In this document: positions 26,790 to 35,740 of the stretch, one piece after another | Position numbering within the stretch: the first letter of the stretch is position 1 | Layout of the letters: each line of letters opens with the position of its first letter | DNA from: Opitutaceae bacterium | GTDB lineage: Bacteria; Verrucomicrobiota; Verrucomicrobiia; Opitutales; Opitutaceae | Assembly: GCA_028284385.1 (NCBI GenBank) | Contig: JANQRT010000022.1 | Location: 124,001-188,000 of the forward strand | Length of the DNA stretch: 64,000 nucleotides | Direction: 5' to 3' | Made by a program: the position numbers and the translations under genes | Notes under the pieces: model-generated | Databases searched by the model: none | Told to the model about the DNA's origin: nothing | The model's input: only the letters and a program-made list of their open reading frames with translations

Positions 26790-27329
26790 TTATCCCTCCT
26801 TTTCGTAGTCCCTTCTGGTTTTCGAATAAACGTAAGAGTCTCCAGGTACATCACTCCCGAATCCGCAGTTGCGAAGGGTCCCTTCTCGGAGAAAGCTGCA
26901 TCGTTCAGCTACTTTCCAGGAAGGCGTGTTCCTGACTTCAATCATAAGTTGCTGGCGATGGATGTTCGACAAATGCGAGAAGAGAAAATCTGAAAATATT
27001 CTCAACGCCTCGGTAGCAATCCCTTTTCCTCGATCGGCTTTATTGTGAATGATATATCCTATCTCAATACCATGGATACAAGGTCCGGATCGATAGAATT
27101 GGCAAGTCCCCAGTATTCGACCGGATTCCCTCTCTTCTATGATTACCGCCCCGGCAAGGTCTTGCCAGAATTGAGTTTCCTTATAAAGCTCCTCTAGTCT
27201 CTCCAATTTGTCATGGGCTTCATCAATGCGAACCGTATAGGGAAATTGAGCTAGCCTTGACAGATCTTCCATTTGGATTTTGCGAAGAAGTAATGAATGA
27301 CCTTCGGCTATCTGTCCTTCATTTTCCAT
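26790..27329 (-). CDS. GNAT acetyltransferase (RimJ/RimL-like)
   Basis: 179 residues. The RimJ/RimL layout is clear: LLLRKIQMEDLSRLAQF at the start, ILGTCQFYR, IEIGYIIHNKADRGKGIATEALRIFSDFLF (acetyl-CoA pyrophosphate loop DRGKGIATEA), then IEVRNTPSWKVAERCSFLREGTLRN. These enzymes acetylate ribosomal protein N-termini or small amines; the substrate is not readable. Confidence 0.85.
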   Translation of the reverse strand: MENEGQIAEGHSLLLRKIQMEDLSRLAQFPYTVRIDEAHDKLERLEELYKETQFWQDLAGAVIIEERESGRILGTCQFYRSGPCIHGIEIGYIIHNKADRGKGIATEALRIFSDFLFSHLSNIHRQQLMIEVRNTPSWKVAERCSFLREGTLRNCGFGSDVPGDSYVYSKTRRDYEKEG

Positions 27330-27401
27330 TACATCTTCATCCTATTTGATATTATGGGCTCCGTAAGAAAGAAGCTGCCATTCATCTTGTCGAATTCGAG
27401 T

Positions 27402-28343
27402 TTACTCAAACGATTCTGGAATCCGGACTCTTTTCAGTTTGTGTTCCGCTGTGATGTAGAGCGTTTTTCCGTCTTCGGTTATGGCGCAATTCGAAGTCTT
27501 CCTTCCCGTTTGTAGCACTCCTATCACATCTCCTTCTGGAGTCAAAACTAAGAGCTCATTGCTCATACCATAAAGGGCCACGTAGAGTCTTCCCTGGGGG
27601 TCTACCGTCATGCCGTCGGGCTTTCCTTTTCCAATCGTCGCCAAATCGAAAAAGAGCTCAGTGTTTCCGATCGTTTCATCCTCTACCTTGGCTCGGTAGA
27701 TTCGCGTTTCCTTCATCTCCGCTAAATACAGAAGCTCGCGAACCGGATCGAAAACGACGCCATTCGGAGTCTGGAAAGCTTGGGGAAGTGCTCGAACCTT
27801 TCCATTGCTTAGGCTCAACACGTAGCAGCGATTTTCGAAAATCTCCCTTACCGCGTCTTCAGGTCTCAGAATGCCTTTCCAGTAGAAGGAACTGAATACC
27901 AGCGTGTCTCCGATGATCGCCAAGTCATTGGGACTTCCAAAGCGCTTTCCCTCAAACTGGTCAGTCAGGACTTTGCGTGATTTCGGACCGCGATCCAGAT
28001 GGTAGCGGACCACCGCTCTTCCCGATGCTTCGCAGGCGTACATCCAGTCGCCGATGATCAGCAGTCCATTCGAGCTGTGGCTTTCGTCAGTCCAAACCTG
28101 AGTGCTTCCCGAATCGGGATCGAATTTGAGAATCCTGCTATTATCCAGATCCGAAAAATAGACCGAGCCTTCGCTATCGATGGCTGGACCCTCCGTAAAT
28201 CCATGATCGCTCGAAACCACCTCTATAGGCCAATCGAGAATCGGAACCTCTTTTACTGTGCCACCGCCTGATTGCGTGTTGGCCAAAGCTTGGTGATAGG
28301 CGAAGGCCAGCAAAATGATTGAAAATATGCTACTGCTTTTCAT
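27402..28343 (-). CDS. SMP-30/gluconolactonase-like exported beta-propeller
   Basis: 313 residues from ATG 28343 (MKSSSIFSIILL), which gives a clean signal peptide; ATGs at 28349 and 28373 are in frame. Propeller motifs: FTEGPAIDSEGSVYFSDLDNSRILKFDPDSG, SPNDLAIIGDTLVFSSFYWKG, TPNGVVFDPVRELLYLAEM, KPDGMTVDPQGRLYVALYG. The family binds a divalent metal through Glu/Asn/Asp residues placed like EGP, PND and PDG here and hydrolyses lactones. Export suggests action on sugar lactones or another exported substrate. Confidence 0.85.
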   Translation of the reverse strand: MKSSSIFSIILLAFAYHQALANTQSGGGTVKEVPILDWPIEVVSSDHGFTEGPAIDSEGSVYFSDLDNSRILKFDPDSGSTQVWTDESHSSNGLLIIGDWMYACEASGRAVVRYHLDRGPKSRKVLTDQFEGKRFGSPNDLAIIGDTLVFSSFYWKGILRPEDAVREIFENRCYVLSLSNGKVRALPQAFQTPNGVVFDPVRELLYLAEMKETRIYRAKVEDETIGNTELFFDLATIGKGKPDGMTVDPQGRLYVALYGMSNELLVLTPEGDVIGVLQTGRKTSNCAITEDGKTLYITAEHKLKRVRIPESFE

Positions 28344-28403
28344 GCTCATAAAAATTTGGATACAACATGTCATGACGTTTTCTGAAAATCGTGTACCAAC
28401 CGG

Positions 28404-28889
28404 CTACTCTTCTGCCTGTTTGGCTCGTTTCTGGTACTGTTCAACCTTATAAGTTTCCAGCGATTCTCTAATTCGATCCACCGGTCCTGTGTCTGGAAAG
28501 AGGCGATAGCTCGGTGCCACGATTGCGTGAACCGATACCGGTTCGATTTCGATGACGGAAATGATGGGGAAAGCCGATCCGATGGCTGCAACAAGTTTGC
28601 CATGCTTATTCTCGTATCCAGAATCTCCACGCTTCAGGATATTGGCTGTTCCTACTATCTTGTATCCCTTTTGGATGAAGACGTTCACGAAACTGATGCA
28701 AACGTTAGCGTTTTGTCCGATGTTTCGAGCAGTCACCGGCGAAGCGATATTCGCCACTAAAATCTTGCCTTCACCGTCGTAGAGGAACGCTTCCTTCGGC
28801 GAGACATTGGGAAACCCATCCTCGGAAGTGGTAGCAAGCCAACACAGAACGCTCTGCTCAATCGATTCGGCAATTTCGGACGTGATCAT
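28404..28889 (-). CDS. Pyridoxamine 5'-phosphate oxidase-like FMN-binding protein
   Basis: 161 residues. The split-barrel flavin-binding fold is seen in VLCWLATTSEDGFPNVSPKEAFLY, ILVANIASPVTARNIGQNANVCISFVNVF and KGYKIVGTANIL. Such small members reduce various substrates with FMN or F420; substrate unknown. Lies 29 bp downstream of the methyltransferase. In the gap the stop codon of that gene is read inside GGCTAAC, which looks like an attC R'' box, but no full attC follows. Confidence 0.8.
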   Translation of the reverse strand: MITSEIAESIEQSVLCWLATTSEDGFPNVSPKEAFLYDGEGKILVANIASPVTARNIGQNANVCISFVNVFIQKGYKIVGTANILKRGDSGYENKHGKLVAAIGSAFPIISVIEIEPVSVHAIVAPSYRLFPDTGPVDRIRESLETYKVEQYQKRAKQAEE

Positions 28890-28918
28890 TTTTTCAATAC
28901 CGAAGGAAGAGTGTGGCG

Positions 28919-29695
28919 TTAGCCGTTGTCATTGCTTTCTTGACCGACTTTCGTGCCGATAGCCGAAACCCATGCCTGAGCAAACATTCCGCCATCTGAC
29001 TTGCTCCAATCTCGAAACGTCTGCGCTTCGCGGATTCGCTCCTTTTGCTCAAGCTGCAAAGCCAAGTATTCACCGATAAATTCAAGGGACGGATAGCATT
29101 CATAGCGAGCGGACAGTTGAATATTCTGGAATCCTGCTTCTTGCAACAGAAGCCCAAAACGCTTTCCGATACGGAGGTCGCCTCCATTCGATTCCTGCAA
29201 ACTAGCGTAACTGTTGACAGCCTCGCTGAGCTCCCTCGATGGAGGTGATAACAGCCATCCATCGGCGTCGGGACTGCAAATCCCAATCTTCCCTCCGGGA
29301 CGCAACACCCTCCAAGCTTCCTTGAGAGCTGCTACGGGATCCTTGAGGTGTTCCATCAACGCATGGGAAAAGACTCCATCAAATGAGCGATCTTCAAACG
29401 GGAGTTCATAGCATGAACCTACATGAAACTCCACATTGGCGATCCCCGCTTCGCTTGCATTCTGGACAGCCTTGTCGATCTGGGATTCGCCGAAGTCGAT
29501 TCCAACGACGCATCCACTGCCGACAGCCTTGGCAAGACCCAAAGAAATTGTTCCGGGACCGCATCCCAAATCCAGAATGTCGATTCCCTCACTCAGGCAT
29601 GAAGTGAAGAATCCTCCATGCGATTCAAGGGTGCGTTTGCCCATGAAATTGGTCGCATTTGTGGTGTGACCAGGAGTGTAAGTTTCGCTACTCAT
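28919..29695 (-). CDS. Class I SAM-dependent methyltransferase (UbiE-like)
   Basis: 258 residues. SAM motifs: DILDLGCGPGTISLGLAKAVG, VVGIDFGESQIDKA, VEFHVGSCYELPFEDRSFDGVFSHALMEHLKDPVAALKEAWRVLRPGGKIGI. These are the usual Methyltransf_11 motifs, intact. Substrate not known. The C-terminus (ALQLEQKERIREAQTFRDW) is typical of small-molecule enzymes of this group. Confidence 0.88.
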   Translation of the reverse strand: MSSETYTPGHTTNATNFMGKRTLESHGGFFTSCLSEGIDILDLGCGPGTISLGLAKAVGSGCVVGIDFGESQIDKAVQNASEAGIANVEFHVGSCYELPFEDRSFDGVFSHALMEHLKDPVAALKEAWRVLRPGGKIGICSPDADGWLLSPPSRELSEAVNSYASLQESNGGDLRIGKRFGLLLQEAGFQNIQLSARYECYPSLEFIGEYLALQLEQKERIREAQTFRDWSKSDGGMFAQAWVSAIGTKVGQESNDNG

Positions 29696-29743
29696 GTCTT
29701 TTCCCGTCGTTTTGAAAAGCGTCTTGATATTTAGTATGCGAAC

Positions 29744-30115
29744 TTAGTCCATAAACCAATTAACAAATTCGCCTGGATCGTTTGCAAGCAACGCGATTGC
29801 CGAGATGCAGGTGATGACGCATAAGATTGAATACGCATAAACAGAATTTCGTTTGTTAACGCTGCCAAAGATCGCGAAAACCAGTCCTGCCGGAAATGAC
29901 AGGATGGTTGCCAGAAACAGAATCATTACTGCGAGATGCCAGTATGGATAAGGAACTGTAGACCAAACGCCAGCATCCGGATAGTGATAATAGGGCCAGT
30001 GTCCCACGTGGATACGAGTGGCGACTACCAGTCCATAAAAGGTCGCAAGAAGTAAAAAGCCCGGCGTGCAGAGCAAAAGCAACGCTCCCCTTTTGATTTC
30101 GTTGGCGTAGTTCAT
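29744..30115 (-). CDS. Small unknown membrane protein
   Basis: 123 residues with three hydrophobic segments (about 10-32, 58-82 and 92-112) separated by a Tyr/His/Pro-rich loop (HVGHWPYYHYPDAGVWSTVPYPYWH). I do not recognise the family. It lies immediately after the attC-like sequence at 30118-30200, which suits an integron cassette product. Confidence 0.6.
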   Translation of the reverse strand: MNYANEIKRGALLLLCTPGFLLLATFYGLVVATRIHVGHWPYYHYPDAGVWSTVPYPYWHLAVMILFLATILSFPAGLVFAIFGSVNKRNSVYAYSILCVITCISAIALLANDPGEFVNWFMD

Positions 30116-30117
30116 AT

Positions 30118-30200
30118 CGTCGACATGTCAAAAGAGCACCGCGTCCCTGTCCTTACCAGGCTTGTGAGACCGGCAGACATTGTGTAAGCTGCTTTGATAT
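30118..30200 (-). other. attC-like sequence (degenerate)
   Basis: The stretch TACCAGGC-TTGTGAGAC-AGACATTGTG-AAGCTG resembles the attC at 61365-61452 at about 70% of 46 aligned bases, with AGACATTGTG and AAGCTG identical. It sits between the beta-lactamase-like gene and the membrane-protein start codon, as an attC should. The R boxes (AAC / GTT) have decayed. The remainder of the 281-bp gap, to 30396, shows nothing recognisable. Confidence 0.4.
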
Positions 30201-30396
30201 GCATAATTTCGCTGGATTATCGCTGAACAGAGATACGGAGAGGGCTTCATGTTTTTCTCCTAGGACCCCGCGTGCTCCAGTGACTTTAAAAAGCGGGTTG
30301 TTTAATTTTGTTCTTTGAATTTTTAGACACTCTCCAAGGGAATTCGTCACAAATCGGCGAATACAAATTTGGTATGGCAAATAGTTATTACATTTA

Positions 30397-31566
30397 CTAC
30401 CTTTGATCATCTCTCAGGAATAGTTTTGATATTTCATCGCCGAGTTGTCTGTGCTCCTTGATCGAAGCGCTTGAGAGCATGATAATGCTCAAATGATGAT
30501 CCGGGTATCGGGCAAACATATTGGAAAAGCCAAGCCATTTGCCGGAGTGCCAGACGGCTTTTTGTCCGATTCTATCTGAAAGGTTCCAGCCAAATCCATA
30601 CGGATGAGACGTTCCATCGTTAAGCACTACATCCCGAAAGGCCGTTCGAAAGATTTTCTGACTCAGTAGTCTATCGGTGTTAAGGGCTTGATCCCATTTG
30701 TATAGATCATTTAAGGACGCATATATGCCTCCCGCTCCTAAGATCCAATTCAACGGATCGTCATCCTTCATTGTCCATTCGGATTGGTCATCCATTCTGT
30801 ATCCAATAGCTCGATCAACCCTCTTTAGCTCTGGCCTATCGCGAACGAAAGCGTCATCCATTTCGAGAGGTTTGAAAATATTCTCCTCTAAAAATCTTGC
30901 GAAGGATAGGCCACTCGCTCTTTCGATTATCAGTCCGAGCGCTTCGTATCCGGAATTACTATACTTGTAGCGCTCGCCGGGCTGAAACTCCAACTCACCC
31001 CAATCCTCAAAGAATGAAATGGCCTGAGCATTGCCGAACAGTGAATCGTTTTCAGTGGGCTCCCGCTTTTCGAAATGTTTATAGAGAACCGGATAGTAGT
31101 TAGGCAACCCGGAGGTGTGGTTCAACAGGTGCCTAATAGTGATTTTTTCTCCAATCCTTTTGATTTCCGGAACCGTCTCCGAGGCGTAATCATCAATCGA
31201 TAAAATCCCCTTTTCCTCGAGCAGTAGGATAGCGGTCGCGGTGAATTGCTTGCTCACCGATGCTAGGCGAAAAGGAGTGCTGGGGCTAACGGGATTCCTA
31301 CTCTCTAGATTGGAGAAGCCATAGCACCTTGTGAAAATAGGTTTGCCATCTCTTATGACCATGACGGCTGCGCCTGGCGAAACCGGTTTCTGGAGCTGCG
31401 GGAATAGAGCGTCTATCTCATTTGAAATTTCCCTGTAAGCGTCCTTGGAGGCAAAGGTCTTACTTGGGACAAGCACTGAGGTGACCAACGCGAATGCTAG
31501 CAGCTTTAACAGAAGGGCCTTTCTGCAGCGTGAAGTCTGCGTCTCGTTAAAACTATTTTCCCTCAT
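30397..31566 (-). CDS. Class C beta-lactamase-like serine hydrolase
   Basis: 389 residues from ATG 31566 (MRENSFNETQ); an in-frame start at 31593 is less likely. Signal peptide near SVLVPSKTFA. Catalytic motifs: RLASVSKQFTATAILL (SxxK, about residue 100), YSNSGYEALG (YxN) and WHSGKWLGF (HxG in place of KTG). This places it among the broad AmpC-like/esterase penicillin-binding group, more likely an exported esterase or peptidase than a resistance enzyme. Confidence 0.85.
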   Translation of the reverse strand: MRENSFNETQTSRCRKALLLKLLAFALVTSVLVPSKTFASKDAYREISNEIDALFPQLQKPVSPGAAVMVIRDGKPIFTRCYGFSNLESRNPVSPSTPFRLASVSKQFTATAILLLEEKGILSIDDYASETVPEIKRIGEKITIRHLLNHTSGLPNYYPVLYKHFEKREPTENDSLFGNAQAISFFEDWGELEFQPGERYKYSNSGYEALGLIIERASGLSFARFLEENIFKPLEMDDAFVRDRPELKRVDRAIGYRMDDQSEWTMKDDDPLNWILGAGGIYASLNDLYKWDQALNTDRLLSQKIFRTAFRDVVLNDGTSHPYGFGWNLSDRIGQKAVWHSGKWLGFSNMFARYPDHHLSIIMLSSASIKEHRQLGDEISKLFLRDDQR

Positions 31567-31578
31567 AATGTAGAGGCC

Positions 31579-31647
31579 GAGCAACGGCCGCAATTAGTCA
31601 AAGTTGCCTGATATGTTTGAGAGGAGGCGCTCTAGGAAGCGTTAGCT
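31579..31647 (-). other. attC-like sequence (candidate)
   Basis: Bounded by GAGCAAC (31579-31585) and GTTAGCT (31641-31647), which fit R' and R'' boxes, about 12 bp before the start codon of the beta-lactamase-like gene and about 50 bp after the stop codon of the SnoaL-like gene. The inner L boxes pair poorly, so this is a position- and box-based call only. Confidence 0.35.
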
Positions 31648-31695
31648 TCTCGGAGTTGCCTCGCTCGATTTGTTCTGTCGTAGGTTCGGGAGCAT

Positions 31696-32097
31696 TTATT
31701 CTGAAACCGTCGTTAAGGTGTTGGCATCCCGGAATATCTGCCACCGACCATCACGCTTTTCTAGAATCGAAAGTGAATGCCCCTGCATTTCTGAGGCTGT
31801 ATCTCCATTTTTAGGGGACATCACTAGCGTCGATTCAACCCAAAGATATGCATAATTTCCAAGCACCTTTAGTTCTCGGATCTTGCTATCTAAATCAAAC
31901 TCAATCGGGGATTCTTCAGGCGACACACCTGCGGCAGCCTCTGCAAATGTTTTCTTGTCCATTGTGTTAGCCCCAACTCCGGGCACAAAAAACAAGGCAT
32001 CATCGGCAATGCATTTATGAGCCAACTCTAAGTTTCCTTCAGTTGTAGATTTTATCCAATCGTCAAATAGATTTCGAATTTCCTGTTCATCACTCAT
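31696..32097 (-). CDS. SnoaL-like / DUF4440 (SgcJ/EcaC) protein
   Basis: 133 residues. NTF2-like cone fold: EIRNLFDDWIKSTTEGNLELAHKCIADDALFFVPG, then FAEAAAG, YAYLWVESTLVMSP, HSLSILEKRDGRWQIFRDANTL. The family covers polyketide cyclase-like and unknown small proteins without cofactors. No ligand is predictable. Confidence 0.85.
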   Translation of the reverse strand: MSDEQEIRNLFDDWIKSTTEGNLELAHKCIADDALFFVPGVGANTMDKKTFAEAAAGVSPEESPIEFDLDSKIRELKVLGNYAYLWVESTLVMSPKNGDTASEMQGHSLSILEKRDGRWQIFRDANTLTTVSE

Positions 32098-32331
32098 TTC
32101 TGTCCTCTTTTGTATTTTTCATGCGCCACAGCATTACATCCGGCTACAAATATAAAAGATGCGAGTATTATTGAATTAATTCAAATATTCTCAGAACGTT
32201 TATTATCCGACATGTCCGATAACGCTAGTGGAGTCAAGAATCAGCCTTCTCCATTTATCTCGCTTTGCCTATGGAATGGGATAGTTCTAAGGTTGATTAC
32301 ATAATTTATCCTTCAATCTCTTTTCAGTTCT

Positions 32332-33456
32332 ATGAATCCATATCCTAATTCTCGATACGAACTTTCCCGTCGTGGTTTCTTAACTAAATCCGCACAAGGG
32401 CTTGGTCTAGCAGCGGCTTATCCTCTGGTTTCCCAATCGGTTTCGGCTCATGAGCATGGGGGTCGCAAACCGCTCGGAATCGCTTTGGTGGGCCTTGGCG
32501 GATACGCTACGCGGCAGCTGGCTCCGGCTTTGCAGGAAACCGAGTACTGCAAGCTGACGGGCATCGTGACGGGCACCAAAGAAAAGGAGAAGATCTGGAG
32601 CGACAAGTACGGGATTAAGGAGGAGAACATCTATAATTACGACAACTATGACTCGATCGCGGACGACGAGGATATCGACATCATCTACGTTGTATTGCCT
32701 AACTCGATGCACGCCGAGTACACCATTCGGGCAGCTCAGGCGGGCAAGCATGTGATTTGCGAGAAGCCGATGGCCTTGTCCGTCGCCGAATGCCAACAGA
32801 TGATCGATGCCTGCCAAAAAGCGGGCGTGAAGTTGTCGATTGGATACCGGTTGCATTTCAGTCCTTATCACCGTCGGATCATCGATCTTGCAAAGGGCGA
32901 GGAATTGGGAGCTCCGCGCTACGTCCAATCGGAGTTTGGCTTCACCATTGGCAATCCAGACCAGTGGCGACTGAAGAAAGCCCTGGCGGGCGGCGGAGCG
33001 GTTATGGATGTAGGCGTTTATTGCATACAAGGCTCTCGCTACGCGACCGGTTTGGAGCCGGTGGCTATCTCGGCCCAGGAATTTAAGACCGATCCAATGA
33101 AGTTTGGCGAGGTCGATGAAACGGTGACTTGGCAGTTGGAATTTCCTAATGGGATCGTATCTAATTCTACAACTTCCTACAGCCTGAGAACCAATCGACT
33201 CTACGTGAACTACCAGAAGGGGAGGGCCGAGCTGGAACCTGCCTACAGTTATCGAGGATTAGCCGGTCGTATTAATAACGAGACTCTCGATTTTGGACGA
33301 ACCAATCAGCAGGCCAAGCAGATAGATGGCTTCGTGAAAACGATATGGGAGGACACGGAATCGGAAGTTTCCGGAGAGGAAGGTTTGCGAGACATGCGTG
33401 TGGTCGAGGCTCTTTATAAGTCGATTGCCCAGGGCGGGAAGCGAGTGGAGATTTAG
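32332..33456 (+). CDS. Gfo/Idh/MocA oxidoreductase with Tat signal (glucose-fructose oxidoreductase-like)
   Basis: 374 residues. N-terminal SRRGFLTKSAQGLGLAAA is a twin-arginine signal, so the folded enzyme with bound NADP is exported. Rossmann motif GIALVGLGGYATRQLAPAL, then YVVLPNSMHAEYTIRAAQAGKHVICEKPMAL (the family EKP), SIGYRLHFSPYH and GGGAVMDVGVYCIQGSRYATG (active-site D and Y region). Glucose-fructose oxidoreductase is the closest known relative by layout. The 234-bp gap upstream holds no supported gene. Confidence 0.88.
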   Translation: MNPYPNSRYELSRRGFLTKSAQGLGLAAAYPLVSQSVSAHEHGGRKPLGIALVGLGGYATRQLAPALQETEYCKLTGIVTGTKEKEKIWSDKYGIKEENIYNYDNYDSIADDEDIDIIYVVLPNSMHAEYTIRAAQAGKHVICEKPMALSVAECQQMIDACQKAGVKLSIGYRLHFSPYHRRIIDLAKGEELGAPRYVQSEFGFTIGNPDQWRLKKALAGGGAVMDVGVYCIQGSRYATGLEPVAISAQEFKTDPMKFGEVDETVTWQLEFPNGIVSNSTTSYSLRTNRLYVNYQKGRAELEPAYSYRGLAGRINNETLDFGRTNQQAKQIDGFVKTIWEDTESEVSGEEGLRDMRVVEALYKSIAQGGKRVEI

Positions 33457-33497
33457 TCGGCTGCCTTGGAGTCCGAGTTTGCTGGCAGATAAGGTGG

Positions 33498-33558
33498 AAC
33501 GCGGCGTCCTCGACGCGTTCAGCAGGCTAATGGAAAGCGAGTCCGGGAGGCCTCGATC
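33498..33558. repeat. Palindromic intergenic element
   Basis: In the 213-bp gap after the oxidoreductase, GAACGCG (33498-33504) pairs with CGCGTTC (33514-33520), with an inner GCGTC/GACGC stem, and the outer GGTGGA pairs with TCCACC near 33558. It may be a REP-like element or a terminator without a T-run. Confidence 0.4.
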
Positions 33559-33617
33559 CACCTGATGACTACTGACCTATATTTGCCTCTGGGATTGAAA
33601 TAATTCCGCATGCGATC

Positions 33618-33637
33618 CATGACTTTCGGCACATGAC
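33618..33637 (+). promoter_or_regulatory. CATGAC direct repeat upstream of the sensor kinase gene
   Basis: CATGAC at 33618-33623 and 33632-33637, 14 bp apart, lies 33 bp before the kinase start. The same hexamer occurs four times upstream of the permease gene, so this is a possible autoregulatory site of the response regulator. Confidence 0.4.
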
Positions 33638-33669
33638 AGTGTCTTCCTTAACCTGCTAAGCTTTGCGGT

Positions 33670-34980
33670 ATGTCGACGATAGATAGATCTCAGGACAGGC
33701 GAGGCGCGGTAAGATCAGCCCAGGTTCTGGAGCGCAATAACATGAATGCCGCTGGTCGATTTGGCCTGGGATTTATATTCACCATTGTTGGTTGCGCCAC
33801 CATACTGCCATTTTTTACTTCCAAGAAGACACCCACGCTTACCGAGGGTGCCATCTACGTCCTCCTTGAGTTGGCTCTTCTCGCAACCTGGATGTTGCTA
33901 GGCTACCATCACTCGAAACGTATTTCTCGAGAGATAGGAAACGAGCCCTATTCGGAAAGTTCGGATTGGTCAAACACGGGCTGGGGCGGAAAGTGGGAAA
34001 TCCTCATCTACTATGGTTTGTTTTTCCCCCTTGTATTCATACTCCACTATTGGGGAAACCGGATCTTCGGATTCGTCGGATTCAATCATGTGCTTCTCTT
34101 CGTCCTGGCCGCTATGGCCGCTTTTGTAAATCCAGCTTGGATGGTCGTGATCACGCTGTGCCTTATCGCAGGTACTATGTATCTAGTCTATGGATATATT
34201 ATGGGCTATTGGTTTGGTCTGCAGAATTTTCTAGGCGTATCCATGGGGATGGTTTTCGGAGCCTTCATGTACTACATGCTCAATAGTCAGATCCGGCTTC
34301 GCTATGCGACGACTTCTCTGGCCGACGAACTCGATCAAACCAACGCCCAGCTTCGGGCTTACAGCGCCAAAGCCGAGGAGCTTTCCGCCACCCAGGAGCG
34401 AAATCGCATCGCTCGAGAGATTCATGACACTTTGGGCCATTCGCTCACCGTAGTCAACGTGCAGCTTGAGGCGGCTAAGGCTCTGATCTCTACTGACCTG
34501 GAGCGGGCGAGCCAATTTATCGATAAAGCCAAGCAGCTAACCCAGCAAGGTCTGCAGGATGTGCGCGAATCCGTTTCTTCACTACGATCCTCTCCTCTTG
34601 ACGGAAAGACGGTCGGGCAGGCATTGCAAGAGATCGTGAGGAATCTACAGGACTCGGGAGTCAAGGGATCGTTGGCCATCGAAGGCGAGGAACGCGAGCT
34701 GTCGCCCCAAATAACGGCGGCCATCTACCGTACGGCTCAGGAAGCTTCGACCAACATCCGTAAGCATTCCAAGGCCAGTAGCGCGGAAATCGTATTGGAC
34801 TACCGCGACCCGAGTTTCATAGGTCTGCAGGTGAAAGATGATGGTATTGGCTGTCAGGATACGGACGGTGGCTTTGGCATTCTTGGCATCCAGGAGCGCA
34901 TTCAGTTTCTCAATGGAAAAACGCAGATTAAGACCTCGACGGGAGAGGGGTTTGGGCTTGAGGTGACCATTCCGGTATGA
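33670..34980 (+). CDS. NarL-type sensor histidine kinase
   Basis: 436 residues. Five or so membrane segments in the first 210 residues (FGLGFIFTIVGCATILPFF, AIYVLLELALLATWMLLGYH, ILIYYGLFFPLVFILHYWG, and two more), a coiled linker (ELDQTNAQLRAYSAKAEELSATQERNRI), the HisKA_3 box REIHDTLGHSLTVVNVQLEAAK and an HATPase domain (AQEASTNIRKHSKASSAEIVLDY, KDDGIGCQDTDGGFGILGIQERI). The membrane-sensing layout is like DesK. It overlaps the response regulator by 4 bases (ATGA). Confidence 0.9.
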   Translation: MSTIDRSQDRRGAVRSAQVLERNNMNAAGRFGLGFIFTIVGCATILPFFTSKKTPTLTEGAIYVLLELALLATWMLLGYHHSKRISREIGNEPYSESSDWSNTGWGGKWEILIYYGLFFPLVFILHYWGNRIFGFVGFNHVLLFVLAAMAAFVNPAWMVVITLCLIAGTMYLVYGYIMGYWFGLQNFLGVSMGMVFGAFMYYMLNSQIRLRYATTSLADELDQTNAQLRAYSAKAEELSATQERNRIAREIHDTLGHSLTVVNVQLEAAKALISTDLERASQFIDKAKQLTQQGLQDVRESVSSLRSSPLDGKTVGQALQEIVRNLQDSGVKGSLAIEGEERELSPQITAAIYRTAQEASTNIRKHSKASSAEIVLDYRDPSFIGLQVKDDGIGCQDTDGGFGILGIQERIQFLNGKTQIKTSTGEGFGLEVTIPV

Positions 34981-35633
34981 ACTCCCCAATCCGCTTGCTC
35001 CTGGCTGATGACCAGATTCTGTTTCGCGAAGGCCTGAAGACCTTGCTCGAGTTATCGGAAGGACTCAAGGTTGTAGGTGAGGCTTCGGATGGCGAGGAAG
35101 CGATCCAGCAGGTCGAGCGGCTTAGTCCCGACGTAACTTTGATGGATCTCAACATGCCTAATCTGGATGGGGTCGCGGCCACGCAAGCTATCAAGGAGAA
35201 GCATCCCGCGATCAAGATTCTGGTTCTGACGACCTTCGACGACGACGATCGCGTTTTCGATGCTTTGAAGGCGGGCGCTTCAGGCTATTTGCTGAAAGAC
35301 ACCCCCTCGGCGGAGCTGGTGAATGCGATCAAGACGGTAAATCGAGGCGAGTCCTTTCTCCAGCCATCCATTGCCTCGAAAGTGGTTGCGGAATTCAATC
35401 GAATGGCCACTCGGTCTCAGCCCAAGCGGAGTCTTCTTCCAGAACCGCTATCGCATCGAGAAGAGGAGGTCTTAATTTGGCTGGCGGAAGGCTTTAGCAA
35501 TAAGGAGATCGCGGTGAAACTCGATTTAGCGGAAGGAACGGTCAAGAACCACGTATCCAATATTTTGGGAAAGATGAGCGTGCAAGACCGTACCCAGGCC
35601 GCTCTGATGGCCAGGGATCTGGGGCTTGCCTAG
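34977..35633 (+). CDS. NarL/LuxR-type response regulator
   Basis: 218 residues. Receiver domain with the acidic pocket (LLADDQILFREGLK), phospho-acceptor Asp in DVTLMDLNMPNLDG and Lys in GYLLKDTPSAELV; LuxR HTH in LSHREEEVLIWLAEGFSNKEIAVKLDLAEGTVKNHVSNILGKM. Cognate partner of the kinase upstream. The CATGAC boxes in front of the kinase and the permease gene are the likely target sites. Confidence 0.92.
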   Translation: MNSPIRLLLADDQILFREGLKTLLELSEGLKVVGEASDGEEAIQQVERLSPDVTLMDLNMPNLDGVAATQAIKEKHPAIKILVLTTFDDDDRVFDALKAGASGYLLKDTPSAELVNAIKTVNRGESFLQPSIASKVVAEFNRMATRSQPKRSLLPEPLSHREEEVLIWLAEGFSNKEIAVKLDLAEGTVKNHVSNILGKMSVQDRTQAALMARDLGLA

Positions 35634-35740
35634 GAGGCGAGCGCAGCGCCAAGGCGAAGCCATTGGCGATGGATGATCCCACTAGCTATCGGAGTTCTTT
35701 TAAAACGGCTGACGAGACGCCGTTACCTTGAAGCGCTCAG

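Noticed and set aside
28350..28365. TTGTATCCA motif seen near the SMP-30 and SSS gene starts
   Set aside because: The same octamer also occurs inside several coding regions (for example near 12388, 16214, 24770 and 27078), so it is more likely codon usage than an operator.
30153..30410. 85-residue minus-strand ORF
   Set aside because: It spans an attC-like site, has no protein-like composition and overlaps the end of the beta-lactamase-like gene.
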